A DNA stretch of 64,000 bases from Onchidella celtica (GCA_963931925.1 OZ007583.1:13677133-13741132), one strand, 5' to 3'. Counted from the stretch's first letter, positions 13,001 through 26,950 are shown. The notes: generated from the letters alone by a model not told the origin. Numbers and translations: made by a program.

Positions 13001-15790
13001 ATTTCTCAAAACATCTGAATTCCCCGAATAAGCGGGCCAACTAGTTTAATCTAGCTCAGTACCCCCTCCCCCCCCCTCCCTTTCCCTTCCCGGCGACCAG
13101 CACGTACCATGCCTGCCATACCTCAGATGCGCCACTGTTACAGGACCTCAAGCGACACCCAAAACAAATACGTGACTGAGCTGACCGTTTCTTAGTATTC
13201 CAAAACTCAAATTTACGTTATCACGCTATTGTGAAACAGATCATTGGAACAATCTCCTCCAGCCAATTTATTTGATACCGAACAACAGCAAAAAACCAAA
13301 ACAATTATATTTAATAATTGGTCCAAATCGCGCTATATTGGCGACTTGTTGCGGAATTAAATTGTGGGTCATTTTTTGCAACCGACAGCTCAAAATATTG
13401 ATATTGGCACGAAATCATGGCAGTAGTACAGCACGTAGGAGCTCACAATCTTTTTTCTTTTTGTTTCGGGGCGAGTGGGTGTGGGTGTGTGTGGTGTGTG
13501 TGTGTGTGTGGGGGGGGGGGGGCTTTATCGTGTAGATGATTACAAGTAAAAATTTATAAAATTTTGTGTCCCCAAATCGGTAAGGCGTCGTACTGCCCTT
13601 TATCGGTTTGAACTGCTGGACAAGGGTTTTTTGAGTTATTTTTAAATGAAAGACACCGTCGCATTAATGAAGACACGAGGTTTAAAACATTTCTAGGTTT
13701 TAGATAAGGTTTTTCTCTAGTTTGGTGTTCACTGGTCGCCAGAGTGGCATGGAATATTTTTTAATCCAAAACGATTTGAGTACATGAACAGGACTACATC
13801 AAATAATCCAAACAGTTAAGGACATGTAAATTCGCATTTAATGGCACAGGTATTTACACATTAGTGGAGACGGCGGCAATGCCAGGTGATGGTCAATCTG
13901 GTTCGAGGCTTGAGGGGGTCATCACTCTTCACATGTCAGAAATAAATCCGATACATTTTAAAAATGAAGAGAAGCTCGACTTTCAATGTATATTGCATTC
14001 TCTTCGACATAAAATGTTACTGTCAAGAGCACAGGCCTCGGCCTTTGCGTGTGTGATATTTATTCTTCTCCCTCCGACTTCTGAAAGTTCTGACATAAAA
14101 ACTAGGGGCTACGAGTGTTTTTTTTTTTTTTTTTGAGATTTCTTTGGGATGCTCTCATTAATGCATGGCTAGGTAGCTGGCACAGAAAGCGAGGGATATT
14201 AAGGTACACTCGATCGTGCCCATTTAGCACCCCCACCCTCCCTCCCCCCCACACACACACACCCTCCCATGTTCGCTTCTCAAAGGCTCGGCCAGCGTCC
14301 CCCCTCTCCCCCGCCAGCCCGTGTATGAGAGAAAGCAATTTCTAATACATTAAGAGTAAGACATTTAGCATTCACACTTCGCATATTGGCCGTTTCATTT
14401 GAAATGACTGTTAATTTTAATTGAAATGCATACGTGAGCTCACCACATACACCATCTCCCTTTATGTACCCTTTTGATAGGCGAGCCCATCCTTTTTCCG
14501 GTTGTACGTACTTTCTGGTGAACTCCCATACAGTGAACATTAATTTTCAAGTTTGGGTAGTCGCTCTAGTGATAATTTGGTGGCAGTGGAGACAACTCAG
14601 AAATTAAGCTTTTAATTACTGCATCACTCATGAACTACATGGTTATGCAGTCAGAAAACTATAAGCAAATCTCGACAAACATACCTAATTCGAATATTTC
14701 AGTGTTATTCAATGAACAGTCAAACGTCACAAATACAGCATCACAGCAAATTCGACACTGATCCCATGATTTTGCGTTTAACGGCCACTTTGCATCTGTC
14801 ACGGCTTTTCCATTTTTGGTACCTAGCTTCATTTAAGTCCGAAAATTGCCCGCTTAGAAATTTTATCTTGACCGGTTTTGAAACAAGTTTACCTTAAATC
14901 AAACTTTGCTGATAAGATGAGACACGCATAATAAACCCATGGAGACTCCGCCACACAGTCATGCAACTCGGGATAATTATCCCAACAAAAGGAATCAGGA
15001 AGGTAGGGGAGGGGGGAACTATTAATTATAAGGGCGAGTTAGGACGATTAAGAAGAGAACCACACCGCAATAGGTAACCACATGAACCAGGAAGTACTTA
15101 AAAATGTATTTGGACTACACGAACGTTTTCAAAGGCCATGGCTGTGCTATCCTGATTCTTCCAAACAATGCCTCAGCCAGAATATCAATTACAACTCTTG
15201 TTACCACGATGACATGTAATCCTGGGTAGAAAACGTTTTTCTATTAAAACTAATTTAATACACTACGACAGATTGGCCTCTTAAGTCCCCAGCCTGTGTT
15301 TTCACTAATTACAAAAAGAACTGCCAGAGGCGGAACCAAAACGGAACTGAACTCCTCCCCACGTCAGAAACCACACGCATCTCCCCAACCTTCTTCCGTA
15401 CTGATTCCCCTCCCATTTCCTTATATGGCGCCATAGGCGTGTCGCCTCAGTCGCCTAAACCACTCGCTGCCATAACCCGCCCCAACCCTAACACGTGGAA
15501 CCGTCAAACTAGCGCTGCGGCTACAGGGTACAATTCGAAAAACAAGTACGGATAAAATTAACCCACAATCCCTATCCCAAACCCTCCCAAGTAGGAGCTC
15601 TGCTCTGTTGTTTTGTCTACAACTTTTTAGGCGCCTGAACAAACGAGCCAGGAAGAAGAAAAGAAAAGAAAAACGAAGGAAGTAAAAGACAGAAGTAGGA
15701 GTAGAAAGCAGGTGACACTGCAGAACCAGAGGAGGAAAAAAACAAGGTGTAAATGCCAAGAGCGGCGAATCTCTCCAAACAAAAACCTAC
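10030..15790. other. Intergenic DNA with small repeats
   Basis: No gene supported. At about 11315-11372 the word attgttttcgtaa occurs three times at roughly 22-bp spacing. A GT/G-run microsatellite lies at about 13480-13522. Frames near 15421-15820 on the minus strand are Phe/Leu/Ser-rich with no recognisable motif. Confidence 0.4.
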
Positions 15791-15794
15791 AATC

Positions 15795-16095
15795 GGCCTC
15801 TTAAGTTGGTAGGTATCCAACTGGTAACCTTGGACAAATCGATCACGCCAAACTATTGCAGGATAATGTATCCCGGCTTTATAGTAATTTGAAAATCGAC
15901 TTAATTGGCAAGCCGTGCATATTAATCCGGAAGTTCAGCGTGGGAGAGCCTCTTCAATGCCTATTCAGGCAGGAAATTTAATCAAAGACTCTGCATGAAA
16001 TAATCTGGTACAACTTTCTTGATGAACCTAAAATATGCCGAGTCAGAGGAAGACACGTTAGGTCGATCCACTGATTCGTGTCACAATGTTCCCTA
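15795..16095 (+). repeat. Dispersed segment, copy A
   Basis: This stretch matches 24740-25027 collinearly. Shared landmarks include aactggtaac, atcgatcacgcc, ccggaag, tgcctattcaggcaggaaat, and the closing block with gattcgt-tcacaatgtt. Identity is moderate by eye (about 70-75%). It places an outlying relative of the 18-29 kb repeat array upstream of that array. No coding sequence was seen. Confidence 0.75.
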
Positions 16096-16313
16096 TTAGT
16101 TTTAAAGTCGGCCACAAAAGTCGGCAACAAATTGTAATTGGACCGATTTGAGGGAAAACGTCGTGCAAAGGCGATTGCTAACTTAAAAACGAGTTAATTG
16201 GTTTGTTTTACTTATGCTAATTAAAATCGATGCCCCTCCTGCTCTTACGAAACGTAGGGCACTGGGACTTCCCATGAAAGGTGTCACTAACCAACTACAA
16301 CAAGAAAATGGTA

Positions 16314-16488
16314 TGTTTTTGGAAAGGCAGTGGCTACGTTTACGGCAGATCAAACTCATACCCCAATAGAACAAGCAAAGAAAGGAAGTGTTGCTGTATG
16401 AACGGGAGTCAAGCTGAACAAAGAAAAATGGTGAGTTGTGTTCACCAGCTGCCGTAACCGTAGCCACTACCTTTTGGAAAACGAAGTG
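16314..16488. repeat. Inverted repeat with about 35-bp arms
   Basis: The left arm (about 16314-16350, ggaaaggcagtggctacg) and the right arm (about 16446-16488) are reverse complements with few mismatches, separated by about 95 bp. It may be the ends of a short MITE, but no target duplication was identified. A minus-strand frame of 123 codons crosses it without a recognisable domain. Confidence 0.6.
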
Positions 16489-16492
16489 GTTA

Positions 16493-16862
16493 TTTTCAAG
16501 GCATGCCTTGGAACTAACGCCAGCGTTATTTTCAAGGCATGTTTCATTGACCAATCAGAAGCTGTTTCAGTATTTCTAAACGTGGAGCCTTAGACTGTGC
16601 ATTGTCAGACTGATATGTAACGACGTGAGGGTCTAGTCAGTTTGTATCATCGAGGCCGTAGGCCGATGTTCGTCTGGGTAGTAGTCAGATTGACATATCA
16701 GGGAAAGCCGCCGGGGTAGCTATGTATTGTTTATTGGACTCAAGGTATGCCTTGGAACTAACGCCAGCGTTATTTTCAAGGCTTGTTTCATTGACCAATC
16801 AGAAGCTGTTAAGGTATGCCTTGAAAATAACGCTAGAGTTAGTTTCAAGGTATGCCTTGTAA
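16493..16862 (+). repeat. Cluster of short hairpins built on CAAGGYATGCCTTG
   Basis: A nearly identical segment of about 72 bp occurs at about 16493-16565 and 16739-16811, and a variant follows at about 16812-16862. Each contains ccttgraactaacgc followed by its near reverse complement gcgttattttcaagg with a 2-4 nt loop, and is bordered by the palindrome caaggcatgccttg. No gene crosses it. Confidence 0.75.
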
Positions 16863-16999
16863 ATAACGCCTTGCTTTGGAAAACTATAGCTTTTCCTTTG
16901 CCCGCTTTTGTTGTTCGAGTTTATTGAGCAAACCTCAGTATTTCGGCAAACAATCTTAACCTGCACCTGCGTCCGCAGTATATTTATAAAACGAACCCA

Positions 17000-18200
17000 A
17001 AGCACTAGAGGCGAAGAACAAAACGCAAGTGCTAGTCAGGGCACCAACGTACCATTGCACAAAGGACAGTGAGCTGATCCTATAGTTACACTTGTCAGTA
17101 AACCTATCCTAATCAAAGCCAAAACGTGGCAAAAATAAGCGAAGTTGCACTTCGCATTAAAGACTTAAAATGCACAAGCTTTCGGACCTCAGAGATCCTG
17201 ATATATATCGGACAAAGCAAAGCATTGAAGACACATTGCTAAAATACCTCAGTCCCATTTTCCCCACATTTGCAACTGTCTGGGGTGGGGGGGGGGGTGG
17301 GAGGGGGGCATTTGGTGGATTCCTAGGCCTGGCACCTCAATACTGGAAACAAAATACCCGAAGTATCTTTTCGTTGCAGTGTAATTTCATTTCCATCAGA
17401 TTTAACAAAATGTGTTAAAAGGATAACGGGAATGCTAAAAAACCCAGACATCCCTATCTAACAAAGCTATTGAAGTCTCAAAGATAAGTTAAAGAACTGC
17501 CGAGCCCAAACAAATTGCATCTGCAAGGCATCAATTCACTTCTCAGATCGATTTTCACCAAATCGACATTTGTGACATAAGTACTTTTAGGACTTCAGTA
17601 CTGTATGCATTAATCAAAAACTTCAAAAACAAATAACCAACCAAACAAAACAAAAAAAAACCGGCCACTTAGCTGTTGCCAATCCCTCCACACAAGAAAA
17701 ACGTCCAGTCGCCCTCGACTCTACATTGCTATTGGGCAAATGCCTGATCACCGTTAGCTACCAAATCATCCATCTCCATGCTGCGTGGGGTTTTAGGCCA
17801 CGTGCCAGCTTTTAAGCTATTCCTGGAAGCCCTGTGGACCACAAAAAGAACACTAGAAATGGGGGGAAAACATGGTTTGAAAAGACGTATTTTATAAAAT
17901 TATCCGAAAAGAAGCTGTACATTGATGCCAGTGATGTCTGTCTGCAACATTATGACATATGTAAGAAGATTCCATTAATGCTTGAAGTGAACACTTAAAG
18001 TGTTGCCCTAACACGTAAAAAGAGTCGGCCAGTCTGAAATATTTCCTTATTATGGTGAATCCGCGAAAAAAATGTTACCGAAACCAAATGTTTGACCTCT
18101 GCGGAGGTCACAAGAGGTTAAAATGGTCTGTCCATACATATTAGATTAAACCTCAAAATAGAAAAAAATCCATTGACAACAAGCAAAACCTACCTGGTTT
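17000..18200. other. Intergenic DNA, no supported gene
   Basis: Contains a G-run at about 17283-17310 and A-rich tracts. Weak resemblance to parts of the downstream array appears near 18030-18330. No coding signal. Confidence 0.4.
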
Positions 18201-21200
18201 ATGTGGTGATCCGGCTTGACACTCAGTTTTTCCTTCTGACATGTGAAGGATTGTAGATCTTTGAGGAGGATCGCTGCCCTTGGCATTTACACCGTAAGAC
18301 ATGCGAAGGATTACAGATTTCTATGTTTTATATCATGCCGGCAAGTATTCACCAACCATTCCTTATAGAATTTTCAACATCAACGAAAAGTTAAAACATT
18401 ACGAGCTGCAAAGATTTGGCAAGAAAAGCCTCATATTCAACCAAAAAAAGGATCCAGCTAAATCTTTCTGAAATAGCAGAAAATGGTCCTTAATAGTCAA
18501 CTTGAAACCTGGTCAAGGTTTTCATCCCAAGTCCGGCCAGTGCAGAAATTATCAAAAGCTTTTGCTGGTTTGAATCTACAATTAGATATCAGGTCGAGCA
18601 AAGAGATGACAAAACGCTGTCCATAGTTTGTAACATTTGGCACTTTACACAGCAACCTCATTTATAGAAAAAATGCAACCGTTCAAACTGAAGACAATGG
18701 GCCGAAAAGTGATATATACTGGTAGCCATGTTCTCGTACCTAGTTGTCCACAGAAATTCACACAAACACCAGGTAGCAGCCGTCTTCAGGACATGTCATC
18801 CGCGCACGAATTCCATCCACAGCTGCTTGAAAGTAAAGACCTAATACAACGAAACATGATAGTTCTTGAAGGAATTCCGAATGCAACTCGTACCCGGATC
18901 AGACAATCTAAAATAGGTATATTTTAAAGAATTGGATACTGAAATGGGGATTTGGGCATTTTGTGTGGGTTATTTCGAGTACCATTTTCCGTGCTTAGTG
19001 CAGTATACACCTTACTTGGTAACGGAAACCAATGCCCAGCTCGGATGGCGGATAAAAGGATTTTATCAAATTATTAAAACATGTCCACATTTCCAAGCAA
19101 TTTTTATACTTGGTGGTACGATTTTTTTTTTTTTTCTTCAATCAATTGCAAGAACTCGCGTGTAACAAGGTGGTCTGTGGTCGCACACCTTCACAAGTAA
19201 GATTTGTGAAGGCTAAGCTGAAGACAATGGACCGAGTACTTGACAGTCAGTTACACCTTATTGGTCCTTTGGAAACGGTCATTTTCTCTGGTCCATTTGT
19301 CCAGGTTGAAATGGTCAGTCTCAGTAAAAGATGTAGCCAATTCAGACATGTCGCGGACCTACCATGCACGACCAGAACTCCCCAGCTGCTTGAAACCATT
19401 AGGAAAATGTCAACTGACACTGCCGATACTACGACCATGGCTTCCACTGCGGGGAACTGAATTTTCTGTCAGACTTCCGAATTCGACTCGTGCCCGAACA
19501 AAGAAGTTTTAAAGTGGATATATTTTCAAGCGCATGCTGAATGGCTAGACAAGTGATGTGAAAAGATAACACGGTTTTTGCATATCTTTCACTGCTTGTC
19601 TCATCTGCCTTCCCTTTAACTCTAGGTGTACATTATTTGCTCAAATTGCAGCCCTGGTAAGAATGCATCAAAGTCAGCCAGTTCCAATAATGCCTTTACG
19701 AAGTTAAACCGGGATATTTCCACTCGACAAGAATGGAAACTTCCGGGGCGAAAGCCACAAAGGATTGCAGTGGTCAGTCGTGTTGGGATTAGGGTTAATG
19801 CAGTGTTAATGCATTGAGAATGGCAGAACATTTTTGACGACCAACTGGGAATATACAACCTATCTGCTTCTGGTGAGGATCTGGTGGGGATCCGAGTTGA
19901 TGTTTCCTTTCTTCCTGATATGCCGAAAGCCGATTCCTCTGTGTTCTATTTCATGCTAACAAATAAAACCATAATTTGCGGGACTTTCAAAAGCAACAAC
20001 CAAAAAAAACCGTTAAAACACTTGACAGCTTGAAAAAATCTGAAATGACTCCAGAATCGAAATCTATTCATGGATATGTTATCCCATCCAGTGGATAATA
20101 TATAATTATCTGAGGCTTGAGACAAGTTTCAGTAACTGCAGCTTTTACAGCTATAAAATTTGCGATAAAAAAAAATTGATGCTCTTGAAGGCTAATGTTT
20201 ACTCATAACCTTACTGCAAATAATGTAGAATCCAACCGTAAGAAAAAACATTTTAAAAACAGTAATGAACTACGACAAGATTACCTTTATATTACTTATT
20301 ACAGAATGGCCTTCGCTCTCAGATCAACCGCAGCCAATAGACCGAAAAGCGACTGTCGAAGTACTTGTCCTTCAAAAATAACCTTTCTCAGGTCCAGTAA
20401 GTTGTCCGGACAAATATCTAACTATGAATGTTCACATCTACCTATGGCCATTTTATTTTTCATTTTAAGGAGATTATAAGGAACAGATGCAATTTACACT
20501 GGCCGTTTGAAATGTTACGACACAATTTTTCAATTTTTCGATTAAAAAATTTTAATGCATTATTCTAATATAATGTACTCTACACTTTTTTTCCAGAATT
20601 TGTGGCACCAAAACACTTAACAGATGGGAGATATCCAGAAACTGGGGTTTTTTTTTGCATTCAGCCACAAAACAAAAACAAGGAAAGGACTTGATTCGTA
20701 TTAATCGAAAGGACATGAATGGAATCGGATATTAGGTATGAACACCCATCCGTCCAACAGAGCTGCCCCAAACTTGTGGACGGACAAGGATCTCTGGCGA
20801 GTGCAGGCGGCTAGTCTGTAACCTAACCGCCTGTTCACACCAGAGATCCGTGCACGTCCATTTGTTAACGCAAGTTGCTGGGCGGATGGGTTTTCACAAC
20901 GCAAACGTATGGGCGAACAAAGATCTCTGGTGTCTACAGGCGGTTAAGTTGTAGCCTAACTGCCTGTTCATACCAGAGATCCGTGTCCGTCCATTTTCGT
21001 TAGACGATTTTGGCTACCACAGCGAGACGTGCATGTTCGGACATGGACACAAAAACAGTCCTAGATGTAGTTTTGTTGTTTTGTTGTGACAAACAGCACA
21101 AGAGAGAAAAAAAGTAATTGTAATGGATACATCCCGTCGTGCACGTTCCGGACAAAATGCAAAAATTCACCTTTTATCATTTCGGTGTCACAAATTTTCG

Positions 21201-21820
21201 GCACATAAAAGAAAAAAAAGACGTGCATTCCAATGCTGGGATTTAAGTGGTTACACCTCACATCCATGTACATTAGGTCTACTCTCTCAAAATACCATTT
21301 TCAACCCAATAGCAAGCCACTTAAAACTTTCGAGTAAAATATATTAAAACTCTATATTTCTGCAAATTTAGCATACGCCTAGATTCTAAGTCAATGTAAG
21401 ATGACAAGAATTAAAAGTCAATAAGTTTTCAGAGTATAAAAAACGGATTTATGTAACATAGAAAAATTCGCAGCCTATACTTTTTGTGCCTTATATTCAA
21501 AGACAAAAAGTATGGCTAACTATGATGCCACGGTCCCTACAGATCTGTTTGAGTTAAAAAATATAACGCATGCACAGAAGCATACCTATTGCTTAAATGA
21601 CATATGGGCGAAGTTTGTTCAGTGTAAGTACTAGCATGCGATGTGGATCTAGATTTCAAGTAGTTCAAAGCTGGACATTACGCCTTAAACCCCAGAGTTA
21701 AATTTACTCTCTACTTTCCTGGGTAGAGATCTGTCTAGAATCAGGCCACAAGACAAAGTGATTGTACCAAAAAAAAAGTTATTGTAAAATTTGACAGGAA
21801 TAAACTACCAAGAGCTTACC
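18200..21820 (+). repeat. Array unit 1 of three old collinear repeats
   Basis: Ordered sub-blocks: 'a' blocks at about 18637-18960 and 19146-19560 (landmarks gaagacaatgg-ccga, ttcacacaaacaccaggtagc, cagctgcttgaaa); block 'b' at about 19630-19860 (aggattgcagtggtcagt, gaccaactggga); a partial 'a' block near 20290-20410; twin palindromes at 20739-20993; block 'd' at about 21060-21440 (gtgacaaac, cacctcacatcc, gattctaagtcaatgt); and an AT-rich block 'e'. The same order recurs in the next two units. Frames of 60-120 codons here are not conserved between units, which argues against protein coding. Confidence 0.75.
20739..20993. repeat. Twin palindromes, copy 1
   Basis: The first hairpin spans about 20739-20897: outer arms tgaacacccatccgtcca and its complement in ggcggatgggttttca, inner arms ggatctctgg and accagagatcc with gcggtta-type blocks. 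The second hairpin spans about 20909-20993 and uses the same gatctctggtgt / accagagatccgtgtccgtccat words. The stems look like a MITE family with long inverted repeats that has been duplicated side by side. Confidence 0.8.
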
Positions 21821-24800
21821 TTTGTGTCACAGGCTGGCCTTTGAAATGTTGCAGTCTGGTCTGAGACCAAACTGAAAGTGACGGGACAGAAACTGACAGT
21901 CTGTTGCAAACCTCTGTCCTTTGGATACAGTCATTTTCTCGGCTCCGGTTGTTCAGGCAAAAATAGTCTCAGTAAAAGATGTAAATTCACACAAACACCA
22001 GGTGGCACACGTTAGCTGGACCTGCAATTCATGCACTGAACTAAGCTGCGACAAAATGTGACAGAAAATCTTAGTAAATCATAATTCATATTGTTGGTAC
22101 GTCCATTAGCGTTTCCCTTTCCGAAGAACAATTTCTGGAAGGATTTCGAATGCAACTCATGCCCCAGTCAGTAAAATTCTAAGACCAGTATATTTTGAGG
22201 AGTTGGATCCTGAAATTGGATTTGGGCATTCTGAGGAGTGATTAAATTTTTTTATTTTTTATTTTATTTATGTCTTTTGTATGTCCGTTTTCCTTGCTCG
22301 GTGAAGTAAACTGTCATTGGAGGCAAATGCCCAGCTCGCCAGGAGGTTAAAAAGATTACAAATAATATCTCCTTCCATAAATTGCAAAGAACTCACCTTC
22401 ATGCTCACATATCAGTCTCATCTAAAAGATCTGTGGTGGCTCACCCTAGAGACAATGGGCTGAGTACTGCCTATGGGTCTTTGGAAGCGGCCAATTCTCT
22501 GGCTTATCTGTCCAGGCAGAAATCGTCATTGTCCAGGCAGAAATCGTCATTCTCAGTACAAATGTAGATAATTCACACCAACACCAGGTAGCACGTGTCT
22601 ATACGGTCTACAATTCACACACTGAACTCCCCAGCTGCTTGAAAAAAAAAATTCTTAAGTAAATGATAGCTTACACTATCGATACGACCAGCACGGGCTC
22701 CACTCAAGGGAACGAAATTTCCGAGTGGGATTTAGGCCCAAGCAACATTTTACGGAATAGTGGAAGGGTGGATATTTTCTAGGGTGATTTCAAAATGTAA
22801 AAGAAAGCGGCATGGTTTTAGTATCACTTTCATGGCTTTTCCAAAATCCAAATTTCCTTACAAAGTTAAAAAATCAACCGGTGAAGAGATTTCCACTATA
22901 GACGAGAGTATACCCCTGGGGCTAAAGCCATTGTGGATGGCAGTGGTCAGTCATGTCAGAATTATGGTTAATACAGTTCGAAATACAGAAAATTTTAGAC
23001 CAACTGGGAATTTGCAGTATACCCGTTTCTGGTGGAAAACGAGTTGATATCCCTGCATCCTTTCTTACATGAGGAAGGCCCATTTCTCAAAAGCAGCAAC
23101 CGTATAAACCTTTGAACACTACAAGCTGTGAGGCCTTAACAAGCAAGTAACTCGTTTTCAGCCAAGAAAATGGAGCATAAATCTTTCTGATAAAAAAAAA
23201 AACTAGATCCAGCTGTATTGCCATGACCTAATTTCTATATTTGAAGTCTTGGAACAAAGTGTTTTCCCAGTAACTGCACCATGTAACTTCAAAATAAGCC
23301 TAGACATTTCAAATTACTTGATGCCCTTGAAAACCCTGTGTTTGATTGGTAATCGTACTGTGCATCATCTCAAATCTAGCGAAACTTCATTTGAACGAGC
23401 AAGGAGGTTCCCCTTACCGCAATGAAGTGCTATAAATGGACGGTTGCTGAATGAGTGTGGCATGTTTGTGAAATCTGCAGAAAAACTTTTACTACCCTAA
23501 GGAGACTGAAAAAGCTACAAGGAGACACTGAAGAAGCATTCAAATTTATATGGGATTATGTATCAACAGGAAGTACTATTTACGCTGACCTTTTCAAACA
23601 TCGCGACAGACTTGCAGTTTGGATTTAAAGATACATCGCTCTAATGTACTCTCAATTTTACGGCTTTGGTACCAATCCAATCTCTTCGAGTTAATGTGAC
23701 GCATCCAAAACTCTTTGCGTTTCGGCCGCAAATCAAAAACAGAAATCTTGTTGCTTCATTTTAATCACCAGTACACGAAGGGACCCGGGATATTCGGCCT
23801 GAACACCCACCTGTCCATCAACGTAACGTAGGTGCGTGAAACGTATGGACAGGCACGGATTTCTGGTGTGTACAGGCGGTCAGACTGTAGCCTAACCGCC
23901 TGTCCACACCAGAGATCCGTGTCCGTCCATTCGTTTAACGCAGATAAGTTGTTGGACGGATGGGTTTTCAGATCACGAAGCTATGGACGAACAAATATCT
24001 GCTGTGTACAGTCGGCTACACTTTAGGCTAAGAACCTGTGCACACCAAGGATCCGTGTCCGTCCATTCATTAAAACGGTTTTCGCCACGACACCGAGACG
24101 CGCGTACTTACCGTCACGGACGCCAAAACAAAAGTTCCAGATGTTTTTGTTGTGAAGGAAACACAGCAAAAGCAAAATGGAACTATTGGGAACATCCTGG
24201 AACAGAACTATTGGAAAATTTCACCCTTTAATTTGGTGCCAGAAATTTCTGGCACATGAAAACCAAATGGCGTACATTAAAATGCCGGAACCAGTTTACT
24301 TCAAATAATTGTCCCTCACATCAAGACAAATTGGATGTACGAGTTCAAGAAAGCATCTTTAAACCAAAACCGGAAATTCTAAAACTTTCTATTAAAATAG
24401 TATAGTTTATTATTAGAACGACACCAGTCTGATAAACTAGGGCATGGATAAAATCTAAGTTATTGTTACTAAGATGAGAATTGTATAGCTAAAACTATCA
24501 TACTTTAGCCATTAATTATTTAGCTAATATCAGATCATTTCAATTAAACTAAAATGGCTATGCGGCTGCAGTACAAGTCATGTGTTCTACATTTACAGGA
24601 TCTGACCTATGAAAATTCCACACATTTAAAAACAATTGGCCTGTAAAAAGTTTAATCGGTAGTTTTGAAAAAAAACCTCACGATACACCTTGATCCACAC
24701 TTGTTTGCCGAAGGAGAAGAAACGATTGACCTCTTCAGTCGTACGATATTGAACTGGTAACTTTGGATGAATCGATCACGCCAAAACTATGGCAGGGTGA

Positions 24801-25290
24801 TTTGCTCCAGTCTATAACTATTTCAATCGCCTTAACTGGTAGGCCGTGTACACTCATCCGGAAGCTGAGAGTAGGCGGGTCTTTTCAGTGCCTATTCAGG
24901 CAGGAAATCTAATCAAGTACTGTGCATGCGATCATTTGGAGAGACTTCCTAAACCTTAAATCTGTCGACCAAGAGGAGACAAGTTATTTAGGTTGAATAA
25001 TGATTCGTTTCACAATGTTCTCTTCCAGCTGTTTGCAAGTCAAATCTACCTATATCTTCTCAAATACAAATCGAGGTAATGTTCCATATAAATCTTTCTG
25101 AAATAGCAACAACTACTTAACCATACACGTGAAACCATGTCTCAGTTGTATTCATAGTTCGAGGTAATGTATGACTTTACTTCCAACTTTGTTGGGTATA
25201 ATCTAGAACCAGATCGCAGGAATTTCAAAGGAATTGCATCAAAACATTAACTCCAAAGCTACAGACACTGGTAATTTTCCTTTGAACTCA
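21821..25290 (+). repeat. Array unit 2 of three old collinear repeats
   Basis: Order as in unit 1: 'a' blocks at about 21821-22240 and 22370-22790, 'b' at about 22840-23040, twin palindromes at 23800-24066, block 'd' at about 24130-24470, an AT-rich block, and then the segment 24740-25027 that is shared with 15795-16095. Identity to the other units is about 60-70% by eye with many indels. A plus-strand frame at 22760-23047 covers block 'b' but is not preserved in the other units. Confidence 0.75.
23800..24066. repeat. Twin palindromes, copy 2
   Basis: Hairpin 1 spans about 23800-23970, with a near-perfect inner stem around gcggtcagactgtagcctaaccgc. Hairpin 2 spans about 23983-24066. Both use the gatctctggtgtg / cacaccagagatccgtgtccgtccat vocabulary of copy 1. 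Confidence 0.8.
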
Positions 25291-26950
25291 TTAACCTTAC
25301 CTTCTGAAAATTTGCTACGATTCAAACCCAGACAGTGGGCCGAATACTAACACGCTCTCCTTGTCCTTTGGAGACATTCCTGGGATCCAGTTGTCCAAGG
25401 AGAAATTTGTCATTCTTTTTACAGGACCTCTCATTCGGGCATTGAACTCCTCAGACAGTTTTAAGACAAATTCCAAGTACATGGTGCTGGCTGATGTGAC
25501 CACAGCGTTTCCACATCCTGAAAAGCGAGTTTCTGAAAGGATTTCTGAATGCATCTCATGCCCAAATGTCTGACCTTATAAAACGGACATGTTTTTAAAA
25601 GGTCAGGTAAGTAAATATTGGGTATCATCTCAAACGATGCCTACCTTGCCATGCGGATAAAAAGACTACCAAAATGAAAATCTTAGCATTTTGACACTTT
25701 CATTATGAAATAGGTTTCTCAATGAATTACAAAGAACCTACTTTATGTGCTAACAGAATGGCCTTTGCTCCAACACCAACCTCATCTCCAGAAAGACGTG
25801 TATAGACTCAAGCTGAAGACAATGGGCCGAGTACCGACATCCGTTACAGCTTTTCTCTTAATCCTTTGATAATGGCAAAGTTTGTCTGGTCCGATGTGAA
25901 GACAAACCGTCATTTTCTGTCAAAGACATGGACACAAACACCAGATAGCACCTATCTAGAGGATCTGCCATTCACGCACTGAAAACCCCAATTGTTTAAA
26001 GACAAAAAGTATGATAGTTCACAATCTCGATACGACCACCTTGGATTCTCCTCTGGGGAACTGAATATTTGGTATCGTTACTGAATGGGAATCGTGTCCG
26101 AACAAATCACAACTCTACAGAGGCTGTAACTTGAGATTGTTAAATGGGCAAACATTTTGTACAGTGATTCTAAAAAAAAAACAACTGCAGCTTTTATATC
26201 TCCCTTCTTCATCTACCTTTTTTCTTTCTCTAAGTTAACTAAGAGCTGCCCATGCAAGAATAAACCCAAGTCTGTCCGAAATAGCATGCATTTATAAAGT
26301 TGACTGGTGAAAATATTTCCACTTGACAGCTGCGTCTAGTCTACCTCTGGGGAGAAGGTCACAAGGGATTGTAGTGGCCAATAATGTGAGAATTAGGATT
26401 AATGTCAAAATGGAACATTTAAGATGACCCACAGGGCAACCTACCTTTTTGGATGGGGACAAGGGCCAATGCTGATATCTCTCGGCTTCCTTTCCATCTG
26501 TACCATCCGATATCTTACATTCCATGTCATGCCGGCAAATGCAATCATTACCTGAGGAACTTTCAACAATGATAACAGTTTAAACAGTATGGCCTTGAGA
26601 AGAACATCTTAATTTCAATCATATAAGAGCTCTTAAATAATGACTCAGAATCTGAAAGGTGGTCTCCTGTATTACTAGTCCCGCTTCGTGGATAATTTAT
26701 ATTTGAGGATTTTAAACAAAGTGCATTTTCTCAGTAACTGCAGCCCTGACTACTTCTAAACTTGTATAAAGATTTCAAATTGCTTGATGCCCTTGAAAGT
26801 TTTGTTTAGTTGCCGACACTCTTACTGGGCATAACCTAAAAAGCCAACGTGGGACAAAATGATTGCATTAAAACTGTCTATATTTTGTAACATTTGAGAT
26901 TATATGAAAGACGAAGAGCTTACCCTTGTGTTACAGAACAGCCATTGCTT

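Noticed and set aside
15421-15820. Minus frames of 112 and 67 codons, hydrophobic
   Set aside because: Phe/Leu/Ser-rich translation of A/G-rich DNA without a consistent membrane-protein pattern or start context.
25315-25554. 79-codon minus frame in array block 'a' as a conserved exon
   Set aside because: The equivalent frames in the other 'a' blocks contain stops and shifts, so coding conservation is not supported.
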